Below, piece after piece: positions 34,483 to 43,622 of a stretch of 45,580 bases of DNA. Both the position numbers and the translations under genes were made by a program. Source of the DNA: Rubrivivax benzoatilyticus JA2 = ATCC BAA-35. Lineage in GTDB: Bacteria > Pseudomonadota > Gammaproteobacteria > Burkholderiales > Burkholderiaceae_C. The notes below the pieces were generated by a model. The model was given only the letters and a program-made list of their open reading frames with translations. It ran no database searches and was not told the DNA's origin. The stretch is taken from assembly GCF_000190375.1 (NCBI RefSeq), contig NZ_AEWG01000068.1, positions 1 to 45,580 of the forward strand, written 5' to 3'. The first letter of the stretch is position 1. Each line of letters opens with the position of its first letter.

Positions 34483-35202
34483 TCAGGCGCCGTCCGACGC
34501 GCGGTCTCGCGGCCAGCGTTCCATCGGCTCGAAGACCACGCCGCGCAGCGCCGGCACCATCGGCGGCAGCAGCGCGACCATGCGCACCAGCGCGCGGATG
34601 CTGCGTGCGCCGGTCTTCTCGCGGATGCTGCCGATCTGGGTGCGCACCGTGGAGATGCGCACGCCCTGGTGCTCGGCGAACTTCTGCGGCGCCACGCCGG
34701 CGCACAGGGCCTCGAGCACCCGCGTCTCGGCCGGCGTCAGCCGGTGCGCGCGCGCGAAGCCGCGCACCGAGAGGTCCTCGCAGACCTGGCGCTTGCACAA
34801 CAGCAGCATCGTCGCCGGCTGGCCGTCGAGCGCGTCGGCCGCCAGCGGCACGACCGCCAGCGTGACGCGCTCGCCGCTGGCGCCCAGCGTCAGCATCTCG
34901 CGCGTGCCGCGCTGCATGGAGTCGGAGACCGCGGTGGCCAGTCGCGCGGCGTCTTCGGGCAGCACCGCCCCGATGCGCCCGGCGGTGATCTGCAGCGGGT
35001 GGCTGTCGTCGAGTTCGCTCAGCGCGCGGTGGTTGCGCCAGCGCACGATGCCGGCGGCGTCGATCAGCACGAGGCCGTAGTCGATCTCGTCGAGCATCAG
35101 GCCCAGGCAGCGGGCCCAGCCGCCGGTCGGGGTGCGCTCGGTCATCGAGCGCGGCAACAGAGCGGGCGTTGCGGAGCGTGCAGCAGGCTGCCGGTCGAGC
35201 AT
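34483..35202 (-). CDS. LuxR-type transcriptional regulator with PAS-like sensor
   Basis: A 239-residue regulator. The amino half (about 25-160) looks like a PAS fold (DEIDYGLVLIDAAGIVRWRNHRALSEL). The carboxy part is a LuxR/GerE helix-turn-helix (LTPAETRVLEALCAGVAPQKFAEHQGVRISTVRTQIGSIREKTGARS, about 165-211). There is no receiver or acyl-homoserine-lactone domain. The ATG at 35202 is chosen because AAAGG precedes it by eight bases; an ATG at 35208 and a TTG at 35229 are in frame. No cognate kinase or synthase adjoins it. Ligand and targets are unknown. Confidence 0.85.
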   Translation of the reverse strand: MLDRQPAARSATPALLPRSMTERTPTGGWARCLGLMLDEIDYGLVLIDAAGIVRWRNHRALSELDDSHPLQITAGRIGAVLPEDAARLATAVSDSMQRGTREMLTLGASGERVTLAVVPLAADALDGQPATMLLLCKRQVCEDLSVRGFARAHRLTPAETRVLEALCAGVAPQKFAEHQGVRISTVRTQIGSIREKTGARSIRALVRMVALLPPMVPALRGVVFEPMERWPRDRASDGA

Positions 35203-35421
35203 GGTCATCGCCTTTCGTCGGTCGTCCAAACGAGGGCGGGCAGGCGGTGACTTCCTCCCGAGGAAATGTGCGTCCCGGGCGGGTCATGCTTGCAGGCTCT
35301 GCGGCCCTGCTTCCCGCCTCTTGTCGCGCGGCCATTCTGCCGTTGGTCAATCGCCTTTGTTTGACCTGTGTCGTGTCGCGGGCCCTGCGACACTGACTTG
35401 AACGAGCGCCAGCGGCGCCGA

Positions 35422-36207
35422 TCAGAGGCAGAAGTCGTAGTCGATCGTCAGCGGCGCGTGGTCCGAGAAGCGCTGCGCCAGGAAGATCTGTTCGCGCCGC
35501 GCGGTCTCGGCGAGCGCCGGCGTGGCCAGGTGGTAGTCCAGCCGCCAGCCGACGTTCTTCGCCCAGGCCTGGCCGCGGTTGCTCCACCACGTGTACTGCT
35601 CGGGCTGCGGGTTGAGGCGGCGGAAGACGTCGACGACGCCGCTGTCGAGCAGCCGCGTCATCCAGGCCCGCTCCTCGGGCAGGAAGCCGCTGTTCTTCTG
35701 GTTGCCGCGCCAGTTCTTCAGGTCGATTTCCTTGTGCGCGATGTTGACGTCGCCGACGAGGATGAACTCGCGCTCGGCCTTCAGCGCCATCAGGTGCGGC
35801 TGCAGCAGGTCGAGGAAGCGGTACTTGGCGGCCTGGCGCTCCTCGCCGCTGGAGCCGCTGGGGAAGTAGCAGCTGATGATCGACAGCTTGCGCCCGGGCT
35901 TGTCGAAGCGCAGCTCGATCCAGCGGCCCTCGGCGTCGAACTCGCCGCCGTCGAAGCCGACGACGACGTCGCTGGGCTCGTGGCGCGTGTACAGCCCGAC
36001 CCCGGAGTAGCCCTTCTTCTGCGCGAAGTGGAAGTGGCCGTCGAGGCCGCCCACCCGTTCGAAGCGTCCAGCCACGTCGGCGGCTTGCGCCTTGACCTCC
36101 TGCACCCCCATACAATCGGCGGCCGCTGCCTCGGCCCAGTCGAGAAATCCTTTGCTCGCGGCCGAACGGATGCCGTTCAGGTTGAGCGTGACCAGTCGAA
36201 AACCCAA
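35422..36207 (-). CDS. xth: Exodeoxyribonuclease III
   Basis: A 261-residue AP endonuclease and 3'-5' exonuclease for base-excision repair. It shows LVTLNLNGIRSA, the metal-binding glutamate in GVQEVKAQ, SCYFPSGS, GDVNIAHKEIDLKNW, the WRLDYHLAT block and the catalytic FSDHAPLTIDYD. The start is TTG at 36207 (opening LGFRLVTLNLNG) with GGAGG about seven bases upstream; no ATG or GTG fits. It is head to head with pyrE, whose first possible ATG is three bases away, so each gene's ribosome binding site lies in or at the edge of the other gene. Confidence 0.94.
   Translation of the reverse strand: MGFRLVTLNLNGIRSAASKGFLDWAEAAAADCMGVQEVKAQAADVAGRFERVGGLDGHFHFAQKKGYSGVGLYTRHEPSDVVVGFDGGEFDAEGRWIELRFDKPGRKLSIISCYFPSGSSGEERQAAKYRFLDLLQPHLMALKAEREFILVGDVNIAHKEIDLKNWRGNQKNSGFLPEERAWMTRLLDSGVVDVFRRLNPQPEQYTWWSNRGQAWAKNVGWRLDYHLATPALAETARREQIFLAQRFSDHAPLTIDYDFCL
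36111..36116 (+). promoter_or_regulatory. -10 candidate for pyrE inside xth
   Basis: TACAAT differs from the -10 consensus at one position and lies about 100 bases before pyrE, within xth on the opposite strand. A TTGACC at 36092 is too close (13 bases) and TTGCGC at 36085 a little far (20 bases). The pyrE leader would be antisense to the first 30 or so codons of xth. Confidence 0.4.
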
Positions 36208-36210
36208 GGG

Positions 36211-36891
36211 ATGACCTCCATGAACGCCCCCGACGCCCTGGCGCAAGAATTCGTGAAGTTCTCGGTCGAGGCCGGCGTGCTGCGCTTCGGCGAGTTCCGC
36301 ACGAAGGCCGGGCGGCTGTCGCCCTACTTCTTCAATGCCGGGCTGTTCAACGACGGCGCCAGGCTGGGCCGTCTCGCTTCATTCTATGCACGCCGTCTGG
36401 TGGCCAGCGGGCTCGAGTTCGACATGCTCTTCGGCCCGGCCTACAAGGGCATCACGCTGGCCGCGGCGATCGCCATCGAGCTGGCGCGCGAAGGCCGCAA
36501 CCTGCCTTTCGCCTACAACCGCAAGGAAGCCAAGGACCACGGCGAAGGCGGCACGCTGGTCGGCGCGCCGGTTGCCGGGCGCGTGCTGATCGTCGACGAC
36601 GTGATCTCCGCCGGCACCTCGGTGCGCGAGTCGATCGCGATGATCCGCGCCGCCGGCGCGACGCCCTGCGGCGTCGCGATCGCGCTCGACCGCCAGGAGA
36701 AGGCGACCGACGCCGACGGGCGCGACGCCGAACTCTCGGCCGTGCAGTCGGTGCGCTCGCAGCTCGGGCTGGACGTGGTCGCGATCGCGACCCTGGCCGA
36801 CCTGCTGGCCTACCTGCGCTCCGGCGCCGACCCCGCGCTCGAGCAGTACGCGCCGGCCGTGCAGGCCTATCGCGAGCGCTACGGGGTCTGA
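36211..36891 (+). CDS. pyrE: Orotate phosphoribosyltransferase
   Basis: PyrE joins orotate to PRPP to make OMP in pyrimidine synthesis. The product is 226 residues from the ATG at 36211, or 223 from the ATG at 36220, which has AAGGG at a better distance. The PRPP loop VLIVDDVISAGTSVRES (about 127-143), the FGPAYKGITLAAA segment and FAYNRKEAKDHGEGG are intact. It is head to head with xth and followed immediately by a DUF4124 gene. Confidence 0.95.
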   Translation: MTSMNAPDALAQEFVKFSVEAGVLRFGEFRTKAGRLSPYFFNAGLFNDGARLGRLASFYARRLVASGLEFDMLFGPAYKGITLAAAIAIELAREGRNLPFAYNRKEAKDHGEGGTLVGAPVAGRVLIVDDVISAGTSVRESIAMIRAAGATPCGVAIALDRQEKATDADGRDAELSAVQSVRSQLGLDVVAIATLADLLAYLRSGADPALEQYAPAVQAYRERYGV

Positions 36892-37593
36892 ATGGCCAGG
36901 GCCGGGCGTCTCGCTTCCACTCGCGGCCTCGCGCTGACCGGCGCCGCGCTGCTGGCCGGCTCGGTGCTGGCGGCACAGGGGGGGCGTCCGGCCGAGGGCA
37001 TCTACACCTGCGTCGACGACGCCGGCCGCAAGATCACCTCGGACCGCCCGATCCCGGAGTGCATCGCCAAGGAGCAGCGGCTGCTCAACCGCGACGGCTC
37101 GCTGCGCCGCGTCGTGCCGCCGACGCCGACGGCCGACGAGCGTGCCGAGATCGAGGCACGCGAGCGCCGTGCGGCCGAGGCGCGCGCTGCCCAGGCCGAC
37201 GCGGTGCGCCGCGACCGCAACCTGATGGCGCGCTACCCCAACGAGGAAGCGCACCGGCGTGCGCGCGAGGCCGCGCTGGACACCGTGCGGGTGGCGATCC
37301 GGGCTTCCGAGCAGCGGCTGGCGATGCTCGCCGCCGAGCGCAAGCCGCTGACCGAAGAGGCCGAGTTCTATCCCGCACGCCCTCTGCCGCCCAAGCTGCG
37401 CCAGTCGCTGGACGCCAATGACGCCGCCACCGAGGCGCAGCGCACGGCGATGGCCAACCAGGAAGCCGAGCTGGTGCGCGTGAACCGGCTGTACGACGCC
37501 GAACTGGAGCGCCTGCGCCGGCTGTGGGCCGGCGCCCGGCCCGGCACGCTGGGCCCGATGCCGGCCGAGCCGGCATCGGCCGCGGCGCGCTGA
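36892..37593 (+). CDS. Exported DUF4124-domain protein
   Basis: A 233-residue protein starting right after the pyrE stop codon. It has a signal peptide (GLALTGAALLAGSVLAAQGG), a short DUF4124 domain at about 38-60 (IYTCVDDAGRKITSDRPIPEC, with two cysteines), then a long charged alpha-helical, probably coiled-coil part (about 75-220) rich in Glu, Arg and Ala. DUF4124 is a small beta motif common in betaproteobacterial periplasmic proteins and has no assigned function. Cotranscription with pyrE is likely from the absence of a gap; a functional link is not implied. Confidence 0.85.
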   Translation: MARAGRLASTRGLALTGAALLAGSVLAAQGGRPAEGIYTCVDDAGRKITSDRPIPECIAKEQRLLNRDGSLRRVVPPTPTADERAEIEARERRAAEARAAQADAVRRDRNLMARYPNEEAHRRAREAALDTVRVAIRASEQRLAMLAAERKPLTEEAEFYPARPLPPKLRQSLDANDAATEAQRTAMANQEAELVRVNRLYDAELERLRRLWAGARPGTLGPMPAEPASAAAR

Positions 37594-37600
37594 GCCTGGA

Positions 37601-37626
37601 CATGGGGTGCCGGAAGGCGCCCCATG
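37601..37626. terminator. Stem-loop between convergent DUF4124 gene and gatB
   Basis: CATGGGGTGCC (37601-37611) pairs with GGCGCCCCATG (37616-37626) around a GGAA loop, with one G-T pair. There is no T-run, so it may be a Rho-independent terminator of low quality or a protective 3' hairpin for both transcripts. Confidence 0.55.
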
Positions 37627-37641
37627 CCTGCCGAGTCCGGC

Positions 37642-39093
37642 TCAGCCGCCGAGCTTGCGGCGCAGCAGCTCGCTGGCCTGGGCCGGGTTGGCCTTGCCCT
37701 TGCTGGCCTTCATGACCTGGCCGACGAGCGCGTTGAAGGCCTTGTCCTTGCCGGCGCGGAATTCCTCGACCGACTTGGTGTTGGCGGCCAGCACCTCGTC
37801 GACGATCTTCTCCAGCGCGCCGCTGTCGTTCATCTGCTTGAGGCCCTTGGCCTCGATGACCGCGTCGACGTCGCTAGCCTCGCCGTTCCACAGCGCGTCG
37901 AAGACCTGGCGCGCGCCGTTGTTGGACACCGTGCCGTCGGCGATGCGGCCGATCAGCGCGGCCAGCGTCTGCGGGCCCACCGGCGCGGCGTCGATCGCCC
38001 CGCCCTCGGCGTTCAGCCGCTTGCTGACCTCGCCCATCAGCCAGTTGGCGACCAGCTTGGGCTGGCCGCAGCCGTCGCGCGCCGCTTCGTAGTAGCGCGC
38101 GAAGGCCAGGCTCTGGGTCATCATCGCCGCGTCGTAGGCCGGCAGGCCGTCGTCGCGCTGGAAACGTTCGGCCATCACCGCCGGCAGCTCGGGCATCGCG
38201 GCGCGCACCCGCTCAACCCAGTCGGGCGCGATGACCAGCGGCGGCAGGTCGGGGTCGGGGAAGTAGCGGTAGTCGTGCGCGTCTTCCTTGCTGCGCATCG
38301 CCCGCGTCTCGCCGGTGTCGGGGTTGAACAGCACCGTGGCCTGCTCGATCGCCAGGCCGTCTTCCAGCCGGTCGATCTGCCACTGGACCTCGAAGTCGAT
38401 GGCCTGCTGCAGGAAGCGGAAGCTGTTGAGGTTCTTGATCTCGCGGCGCGTGCCGAAAGGCTCGCCGGGGCGGCGCACCGAGACGTTGGCGTCGCAGCGG
38501 AAGCTGCCTTCCTGCATGTTGCCGTCGCAGATGCCCAGCCAGACGACGAGCGCGTGCAGCGCCTTGGCGTATTCCACCGCTTCGGCCGAGCTGCGCAGGT
38601 CGGGCTCGGAGACGATCTCCAGCAGCGGCGTGCCGGCGCGGTTCAGGTCGATGCCCGACTGGCCGTGGTAGTCCTCGTGCAGGCTCTTGCCGGCGTCTTC
38701 CTCGAGGTGGGCGCGGGTCAGCCGCACCGAACGCTTCTCGCCGTCGAGCAGGAAGGACACGCTGCCGCCCTGCACCACCGGGATCTCGTACTGGCTGATC
38801 TGGTAGCCCTTGGGCAGGTCGGGGTAGAAGTAGTTCTTGCGCGCGAAGATCGACAGCGGCGCGACCTTGGCGCCGACGGCCAGGCCGAAGCGGATCGCGC
38901 GTTCGACGGCGCCGCGGTTGGCCACCGGCAGCGTGCCGGGCAGCGCCAGGTCGACCGGGCAGGCCTGGGTGTTGGGCTCGGCGCCGAAACGTGTCGAGGC
39001 GCCGCTGAAGATCTTGCTCTCGGTGGAGAGCTGGGCGTGGGTCTCGAAGCCGATGACGACTTCGTAGCCGCGGATGAGGGGGAAGGTCGCCAT
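37642..39093 (-). CDS. gatB: Aspartyl/glutamyl-tRNA amidotransferase subunit B
   Basis: GatB binds the misacylated tRNA and activates its Asp or Glu by phosphorylation before amidation. The 483-residue length is normal. Visible features are [17 protein letters not shown] (about 15-31), [36 protein letters not shown] and, at the carboxy end, the tail (YqeY-like) domain ending [19 protein letters not shown]. It follows gatA after four bases in the operon gatC-gatA-gatB. Confidence 0.96.
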   Translation of the reverse strand: MATFPLIRGYEVVIGFETHAQLSTESKIFSGASTRFGAEPNTQACPVDLALPGTLPVANRGAVERAIRFGLAVGAKVAPLSIFARKNYFYPDLPKGYQISQYEIPVVQGGSVSFLLDGEKRSVRLTRAHLEEDAGKSLHEDYHGQSGIDLNRAGTPLLEIVSEPDLRSSAEAVEYAKALHALVVWLGICDGNMQEGSFRCDANVSVRRPGEPFGTRREIKNLNSFRFLQQAIDFEVQWQIDRLEDGLAIEQATVLFNPDTGETRAMRSKEDAHDYRYFPDPDLPPLVIAPDWVERVRAAMPELPAVMAERFQRDDGLPAYDAAMMTQSLAFARYYEAARDGCGQPKLVANWLMGEVSKRLNAEGGAIDAAPVGPQTLAALIGRIADGTVSNNGARQVFDALWNGEASDVDAVIEAKGLKQMNDSGALEKIVDEVLAANTKSVEEFRAGKDKAFNALVGQVMKASKGKANPAQASELLRRKLGG

Positions 39094-39097
39094 CGCG

Positions 39098-40585
39098 TCA
39101 GAACCCGGCCGGGGCGCGGGTGTGGAAGTCGGTCGCTTGCTGCAGCGCGTGGGCGGCGTGCAGCAATCGGCCTTCGTCGAAGTAGTTGCCGACGAGCTGC
39201 AGGCCGACCGGCAGGCCGTGGGCGCCGGTGCCGGCCGGCACGCTCATGCCCGGCAGGCCGGCCAGGCTGGCCGGCAGCGTGAAGATGTCGGCCAGGTAGG
39301 CCTGCAGCGGGTCGCCCTGCTCGCCGAGCTGCCAGGCGACGGTCGGCGCCACCGGGCCGGCGATCAGGTCGCAGTCGCGGAAGGCGGCCTGGAAGTCGTC
39401 GGCGATCATGCGGCGCAGCTTCTGCGCCTGCAGGTAGTAGGCGTCGTAGTAGCCGTGGCTCAGCACGTAGGTGCCGATCATGATGCGGCGCTTGACCTCG
39501 GGCCCGAAGCCCTCCGCCCGCGTCTTCTTGTACATGTCGAGCAGGTCGGTGTACTGGGCTGCACGGTGGCCGAACTTCACGCCGTCGAAGCGCGACAGGT
39601 TCGAGCTCGCCTCGGCCGGCGCGATGATGTAGTAGACCGGGATCGACAGCTCGGTGCGCGGCAGGCTGACGTCGACCAGCGTCGCGCCCAGCTTCTCCAG
39701 CTCGGCGAGCGCGCCGCGCACGGCGGCGGCGACGTCGGCCGACAGGCCTTCGGGGAAGAACTCGCGCGGCAGGCCGATGCGCAGGCCGGCCAGCGGGCGC
39801 GTGGCGCTGGCGCCCTCGCGCGCGGCGAGCATCTGGGCGTGATAGTCCTGCGGCGGGCGTTCGGCGCTCGTGGCGTCGCGTTCGTCGAATCCGCTCATCG
39901 CCGACAGCAGCAGCGCGCAGTCCTCGGCCGAACGCGCCATCGGGCCGGCCTGGTCCAGGCTGGAGGCGAAGGCGATCATGCCGTAGCGCGAGCAGACGCC
40001 GTAGGTCGGCTTGATGCCGGTGATGCCGCAGAAGCTGGACGGCTGGCGGATCGAGCCGCCGGTGTCGGTGCCGGTGGCGGCGGCCACCAGGCGCGCGGCC
40101 ACCGCCGCGGCCGAGCCGCCCGACGAGCCGCCGGGCACACGCGTCGTGTCCCAGGGGTTCTGCACCACGCCGAAGGCGGAGTTCTCGTTGGCCGAGCCCA
40201 TCGCGAACTCGTCGCAGTTGAGCTTGCCCAGCGTCACCGTGCCGGCGGCCTTCAGCCGCGCGACGACGGTGGCATCGAAGGGGCTGCGGTAGCCGGCCAG
40301 CATCTTCGAGCCGGCGGTGCTCGGCTGGTCCGTCGTGACGAAGATGTCCTTGTGGGCGATCGGCACGCCCGCGAGCGCCGGGGCGTTGCCGGCGGCGAGC
40401 GCGGCGTCGGCGGCGCGCGCGGCGGCCAGCGCACCGTCGGCGTCGACCGCCAGGAAGGCGCCGAGCGAACGATGCGCGTCGGCGCGCGCCAGCAGCGCCT
40501 GCACGAGTTCGACGCTGGAGAACTGCTTGGCGCGCAGCGCGCGGGCGGTTTCGGCGACGCCCAGCCGGTGCAGTGCGGCGCTCAT
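39098..40585 (-). CDS. gatA: Aspartyl/glutamyl-tRNA amidotransferase subunit A
   Basis: GatA is the amidase that frees ammonia from glutamine (or asparagine) for GatB. The 495-residue product has the amidase signature: the catalytic Lys in [10 protein letters not shown], the cis-Ser region [15 protein letters not shown] and the nucleophile serine in [16 protein letters not shown]. All three triad residues are present. Its ATG overlaps the gatC stop codon by four bases. An upstream glutaminyl- or asparaginyl-tRNA synthetase cannot be judged from this window. Confidence 0.96.
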   Translation of the reverse strand: MSAALHRLGVAETARALRAKQFSSVELVQALLARADAHRSLGAFLAVDADGALAAARAADAALAAGNAPALAGVPIAHKDIFVTTDQPSTAGSKMLAGYRSPFDATVVARLKAAGTVTLGKLNCDEFAMGSANENSAFGVVQNPWDTTRVPGGSSGGSAAAVAARLVAAATGTDTGGSIRQPSSFCGITGIKPTYGVCSRYGMIAFASSLDQAGPMARSAEDCALLLSAMSGFDERDATSAERPPQDYHAQMLAAREGASATRPLAGLRIGLPREFFPEGLSADVAAAVRGALAELEKLGATLVDVSLPRTELSIPVYYIIAPAEASSNLSRFDGVKFGHRAAQYTDLLDMYKKTRAEGFGPEVKRRIMIGTYVLSHGYYDAYYLQAQKLRRMIADDFQAAFRDCDLIAGPVAPTVAWQLGEQGDPLQAYLADIFTLPASLAGLPGMSVPAGTGAHGLPVGLQLVGNYFDEGRLLHAAHALQQATDFHTRAPAGF

Positions 40586-40881
40586 TCGATCACCTTCGGC
40601 ACGAGGAACAGGCCGTCCTCGACGGCCGGGGCGCTGCGCTGGTTGGCCTCGCGCTCGTTGCTCTCGGTGACGCGGTCCTCGCGCAGGCGCAGCGCGACGT
40701 CCTGCACCGCCGACAGCGGCGTGTACAGCGGCTCGACGCCGCTGGTGTCGACCGCGCTCATCTTCTCGACGATGCCGAAGAAGTCGTTGAGCTGCGCGAG
40801 CATGCGCTGCTCTTCGTCGGGCTGAAGCTCGAGCCGCGCCAGATGCGCGATGCGGCTCACGTCCTGCGGTGTGAGGGCCAT
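40582..40881 (-). CDS. gatC: Aspartyl/glutamyl-tRNA amidotransferase subunit C
   Basis: A 99-residue subunit that wraps around GatA and stabilises its contact with GatB. It opens [19 protein letters not shown], the usual amino end, and contains [22 protein letters not shown] and LREDRVTE. A longer in-frame start upstream adds a basic stretch and is rejected. The first gene of gatCAB on the minus strand, divergent from mreB. Confidence 0.95.
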   Translation of the reverse strand: MALTPQDVSRIAHLARLELQPDEEQRMLAQLNDFFGIVEKMSAVDTSGVEPLYTPLSAVQDVALRLREDRVTESNEREANQRSAPAVEDGLFLVPKVIE

Positions 40882-40899
40882 GGAAACAGGTGCAAATGG

Positions 40900-40921
40900 G
40901 CGCTTGCCCAAGGGCAAGCGC
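40900..40921. repeat. Perfect inverted repeat between gatC and mreB
   Basis: GCGCTTGCCC (40900-40909) and GGGCAAGCGC (40912-40921) are exact inverted repeats separated by AA. The element lies between the gatC start and the shared -10 region, in the gatC leader, where it could be an operator or an RNA hairpin. Confidence 0.6.
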
Positions 40922-40930
40922 GGGGGGTGA

Positions 40931-42100
<1,170 letters not shown>

Positions 42101-42186
42101 CGGCGTGAACCCCTGCGACGCGTGTCCCCGCACGGCCGGCCGGCCGTTGGGCGCGCGCCGCCTGTCCTGACCCGCCGCGAGCCGAC

Positions 42187-43104
42187 ATGCCGCTGGGTAC
42201 GCTCGACCGCACGCCGCCGCCCTTCTTCCGCCAGGGCACCCCGGCGCTGACCAAGCTCGTCTTCTTCTCCGCGCTGGCCTTCTTCCTGATGGTCGCCGAC
42301 GTGCGGCTGCGCATTGCCGATCCGGTGCGCGAGGCGATCGCCATCGTGCTGCTGCCGGTGCAGCGGGCGCTGGCGGTGCCGGTCGAACTGGTTTTCGGCG
42401 GCGCCGACTACCTGCGCGGCCTGGAGGCCGCACGCGCCGCCGAGCGCGAGGCGCAGGCGCAGCTGGCGCTCAGCGCCGACCAGCTGGCGCGTGCCGGCGC
42501 GCTGGCCGCCGAGAACGCCCGGCTGCGCGCGCTGCTGGACCTGAAGCCGGCGCTGGCGGTGCGCTCGCAGGCCGCCGAGGTGCTGTACGACGCTGCCGAC
42601 CCGTACTCGCGCAAGGTCGTCATCGACCGCGGCCAGGCCCAGGGCGTGGTCGCCGGCTCGCCGGTCGTCAACCAGCACGGCGTGCTCGGCCAGGTCACGC
42701 GCGTCTTCGCGCTGACCTCCGAGGTCACGCTGCTCGTCGACAAGGACGCCGCGATCCCGGTGCTCAACGTGCGCACCCAGCAGCGCGGCGCCGCCTTCGG
42801 CGTCGCCGGCGGCATGGAGCTGCGCTTCACCTCGGCCAACGACGACGTGCGCGCCGGCGACGAGCTGCAGACCAGCGGCATGGACGGCGTCTACCCGCCG
42901 GGCCTGCCGGTGGCCAAGGTGGTGGCGGTCGAACGGCGCTCGGAATCGGGCTTCGCGCGCATCACGCTGGCGCCGGCGGCGGGCAGCGACGGCGTGCGCC
43001 ACGTGCTGGTGCTGGAGCCGCTGGCGGCGATGCTGCCGCCGCGGCCCGAGCCGGCGCCGGCGGCGCCCGAGGTCGCGCGGCGCAAGGGGAGCGGCCGCCG
43101 ATGA
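42187..43104 (+). CDS. mreC: Rod-shape protein MreC
   Basis: A 305-residue bitopic protein that links MreB and PBP2 in the elongasome. It has a short cytoplasmic start, a membrane helix (LVFFSALAFFLMVADVRL, about 24-41), a coiled coil (about 75-118, rich in Ala, Glu and Arg), then the beta-barrel MreC core with VVIDRGQAQGVVAGSPVVNQHGVLGQV and GDELQTSGMDGVYPPGLPVAKV. The end is proline- and alanine-rich and basic. It overlaps mreD by four bases. Confidence 0.96.
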   Translation: MPLGTLDRTPPPFFRQGTPALTKLVFFSALAFFLMVADVRLRIADPVREAIAIVLLPVQRALAVPVELVFGGADYLRGLEAARAAEREAQAQLALSADQLARAGALAAENARLRALLDLKPALAVRSQAAEVLYDAADPYSRKVVIDRGQAQGVVAGSPVVNQHGVLGQVTRVFALTSEVTLLVDKDAAIPVLNVRTQQRGAAFGVAGGMELRFTSANDDVRAGDELQTSGMDGVYPPGLPVAKVVAVERRSESGFARITLAPAAGSDGVRHVLVLEPLAAMLPPRPEPAPAAPEVARRKGSGRR

Positions 43105-43622
43105 TCATGCCCCGCGGCTCCGACCAGCTGCTGCTGCCGGTCAACCCCTTCTTCATCGCGCTGACGCTGCTGCTGGCCTTCGCCTTCATGCTGCTGCCGT
43201 TCGGGCGCCACCCGGCGATCCCGGACCTGCTCGCCGTGGTGCTGGTGTTCTGGGCCGTGCACCAGCCGCGCCGCGTCGGTGTCGGCGTCGGCTTCTTCTT
43301 CGGCCTGCTGCTGGACGTGCACCAGGGCGCGCTGCTCGGCCAGCACGCGCTGGCGTACTCGCTGCTGGCTTATGCCGCGACCCTCGTGCATCGCCGGCTG
43401 CTGTGGTTCGGGGTCGTCGAGCAGGCGCTGCAGATCGCGCCGCTGTTCTTCGCCGCCCACCTCGTCGCGCTCGTCGTGCGCCTGGCCGCCGGCGGCATGT
43501 TCCCCGGCTGGTGGATGTTCCTGGCGCCGGTGATCGAGGCCCTCGTCTGGCCGCTCGTCACGATCGTGCTGCTGGCGCCGCAGCGCCGCGCGCCGGATCC
43601 GGACGAGAATCGGCCGCTGTGA
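43101..43622 (+). CDS. mreD: Rod-shape protein MreD
   Basis: A 173-residue integral membrane protein with about five membrane segments, including PFFIALTLLLAFAFMLLPF and the conserved FFFGLLLDVHQGALLGQHAL. It completes the MreBCD complex. The ATG at 43101 overlaps the mreC stop; its own stop overlaps the mrdA GTG start, as expected for a tightly coupled operon. Confidence 0.93.
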   Translation: MIMPRGSDQLLLPVNPFFIALTLLLAFAFMLLPFGRHPAIPDLLAVVLVFWAVHQPRRVGVGVGFFFGLLLDVHQGALLGQHALAYSLLAYAATLVHRRLLWFGVVEQALQIAPLFFAAHLVALVVRLAAGGMFPGWWMFLAPVIEALVWPLVTIVLLAPQRRAPDPDENRPL

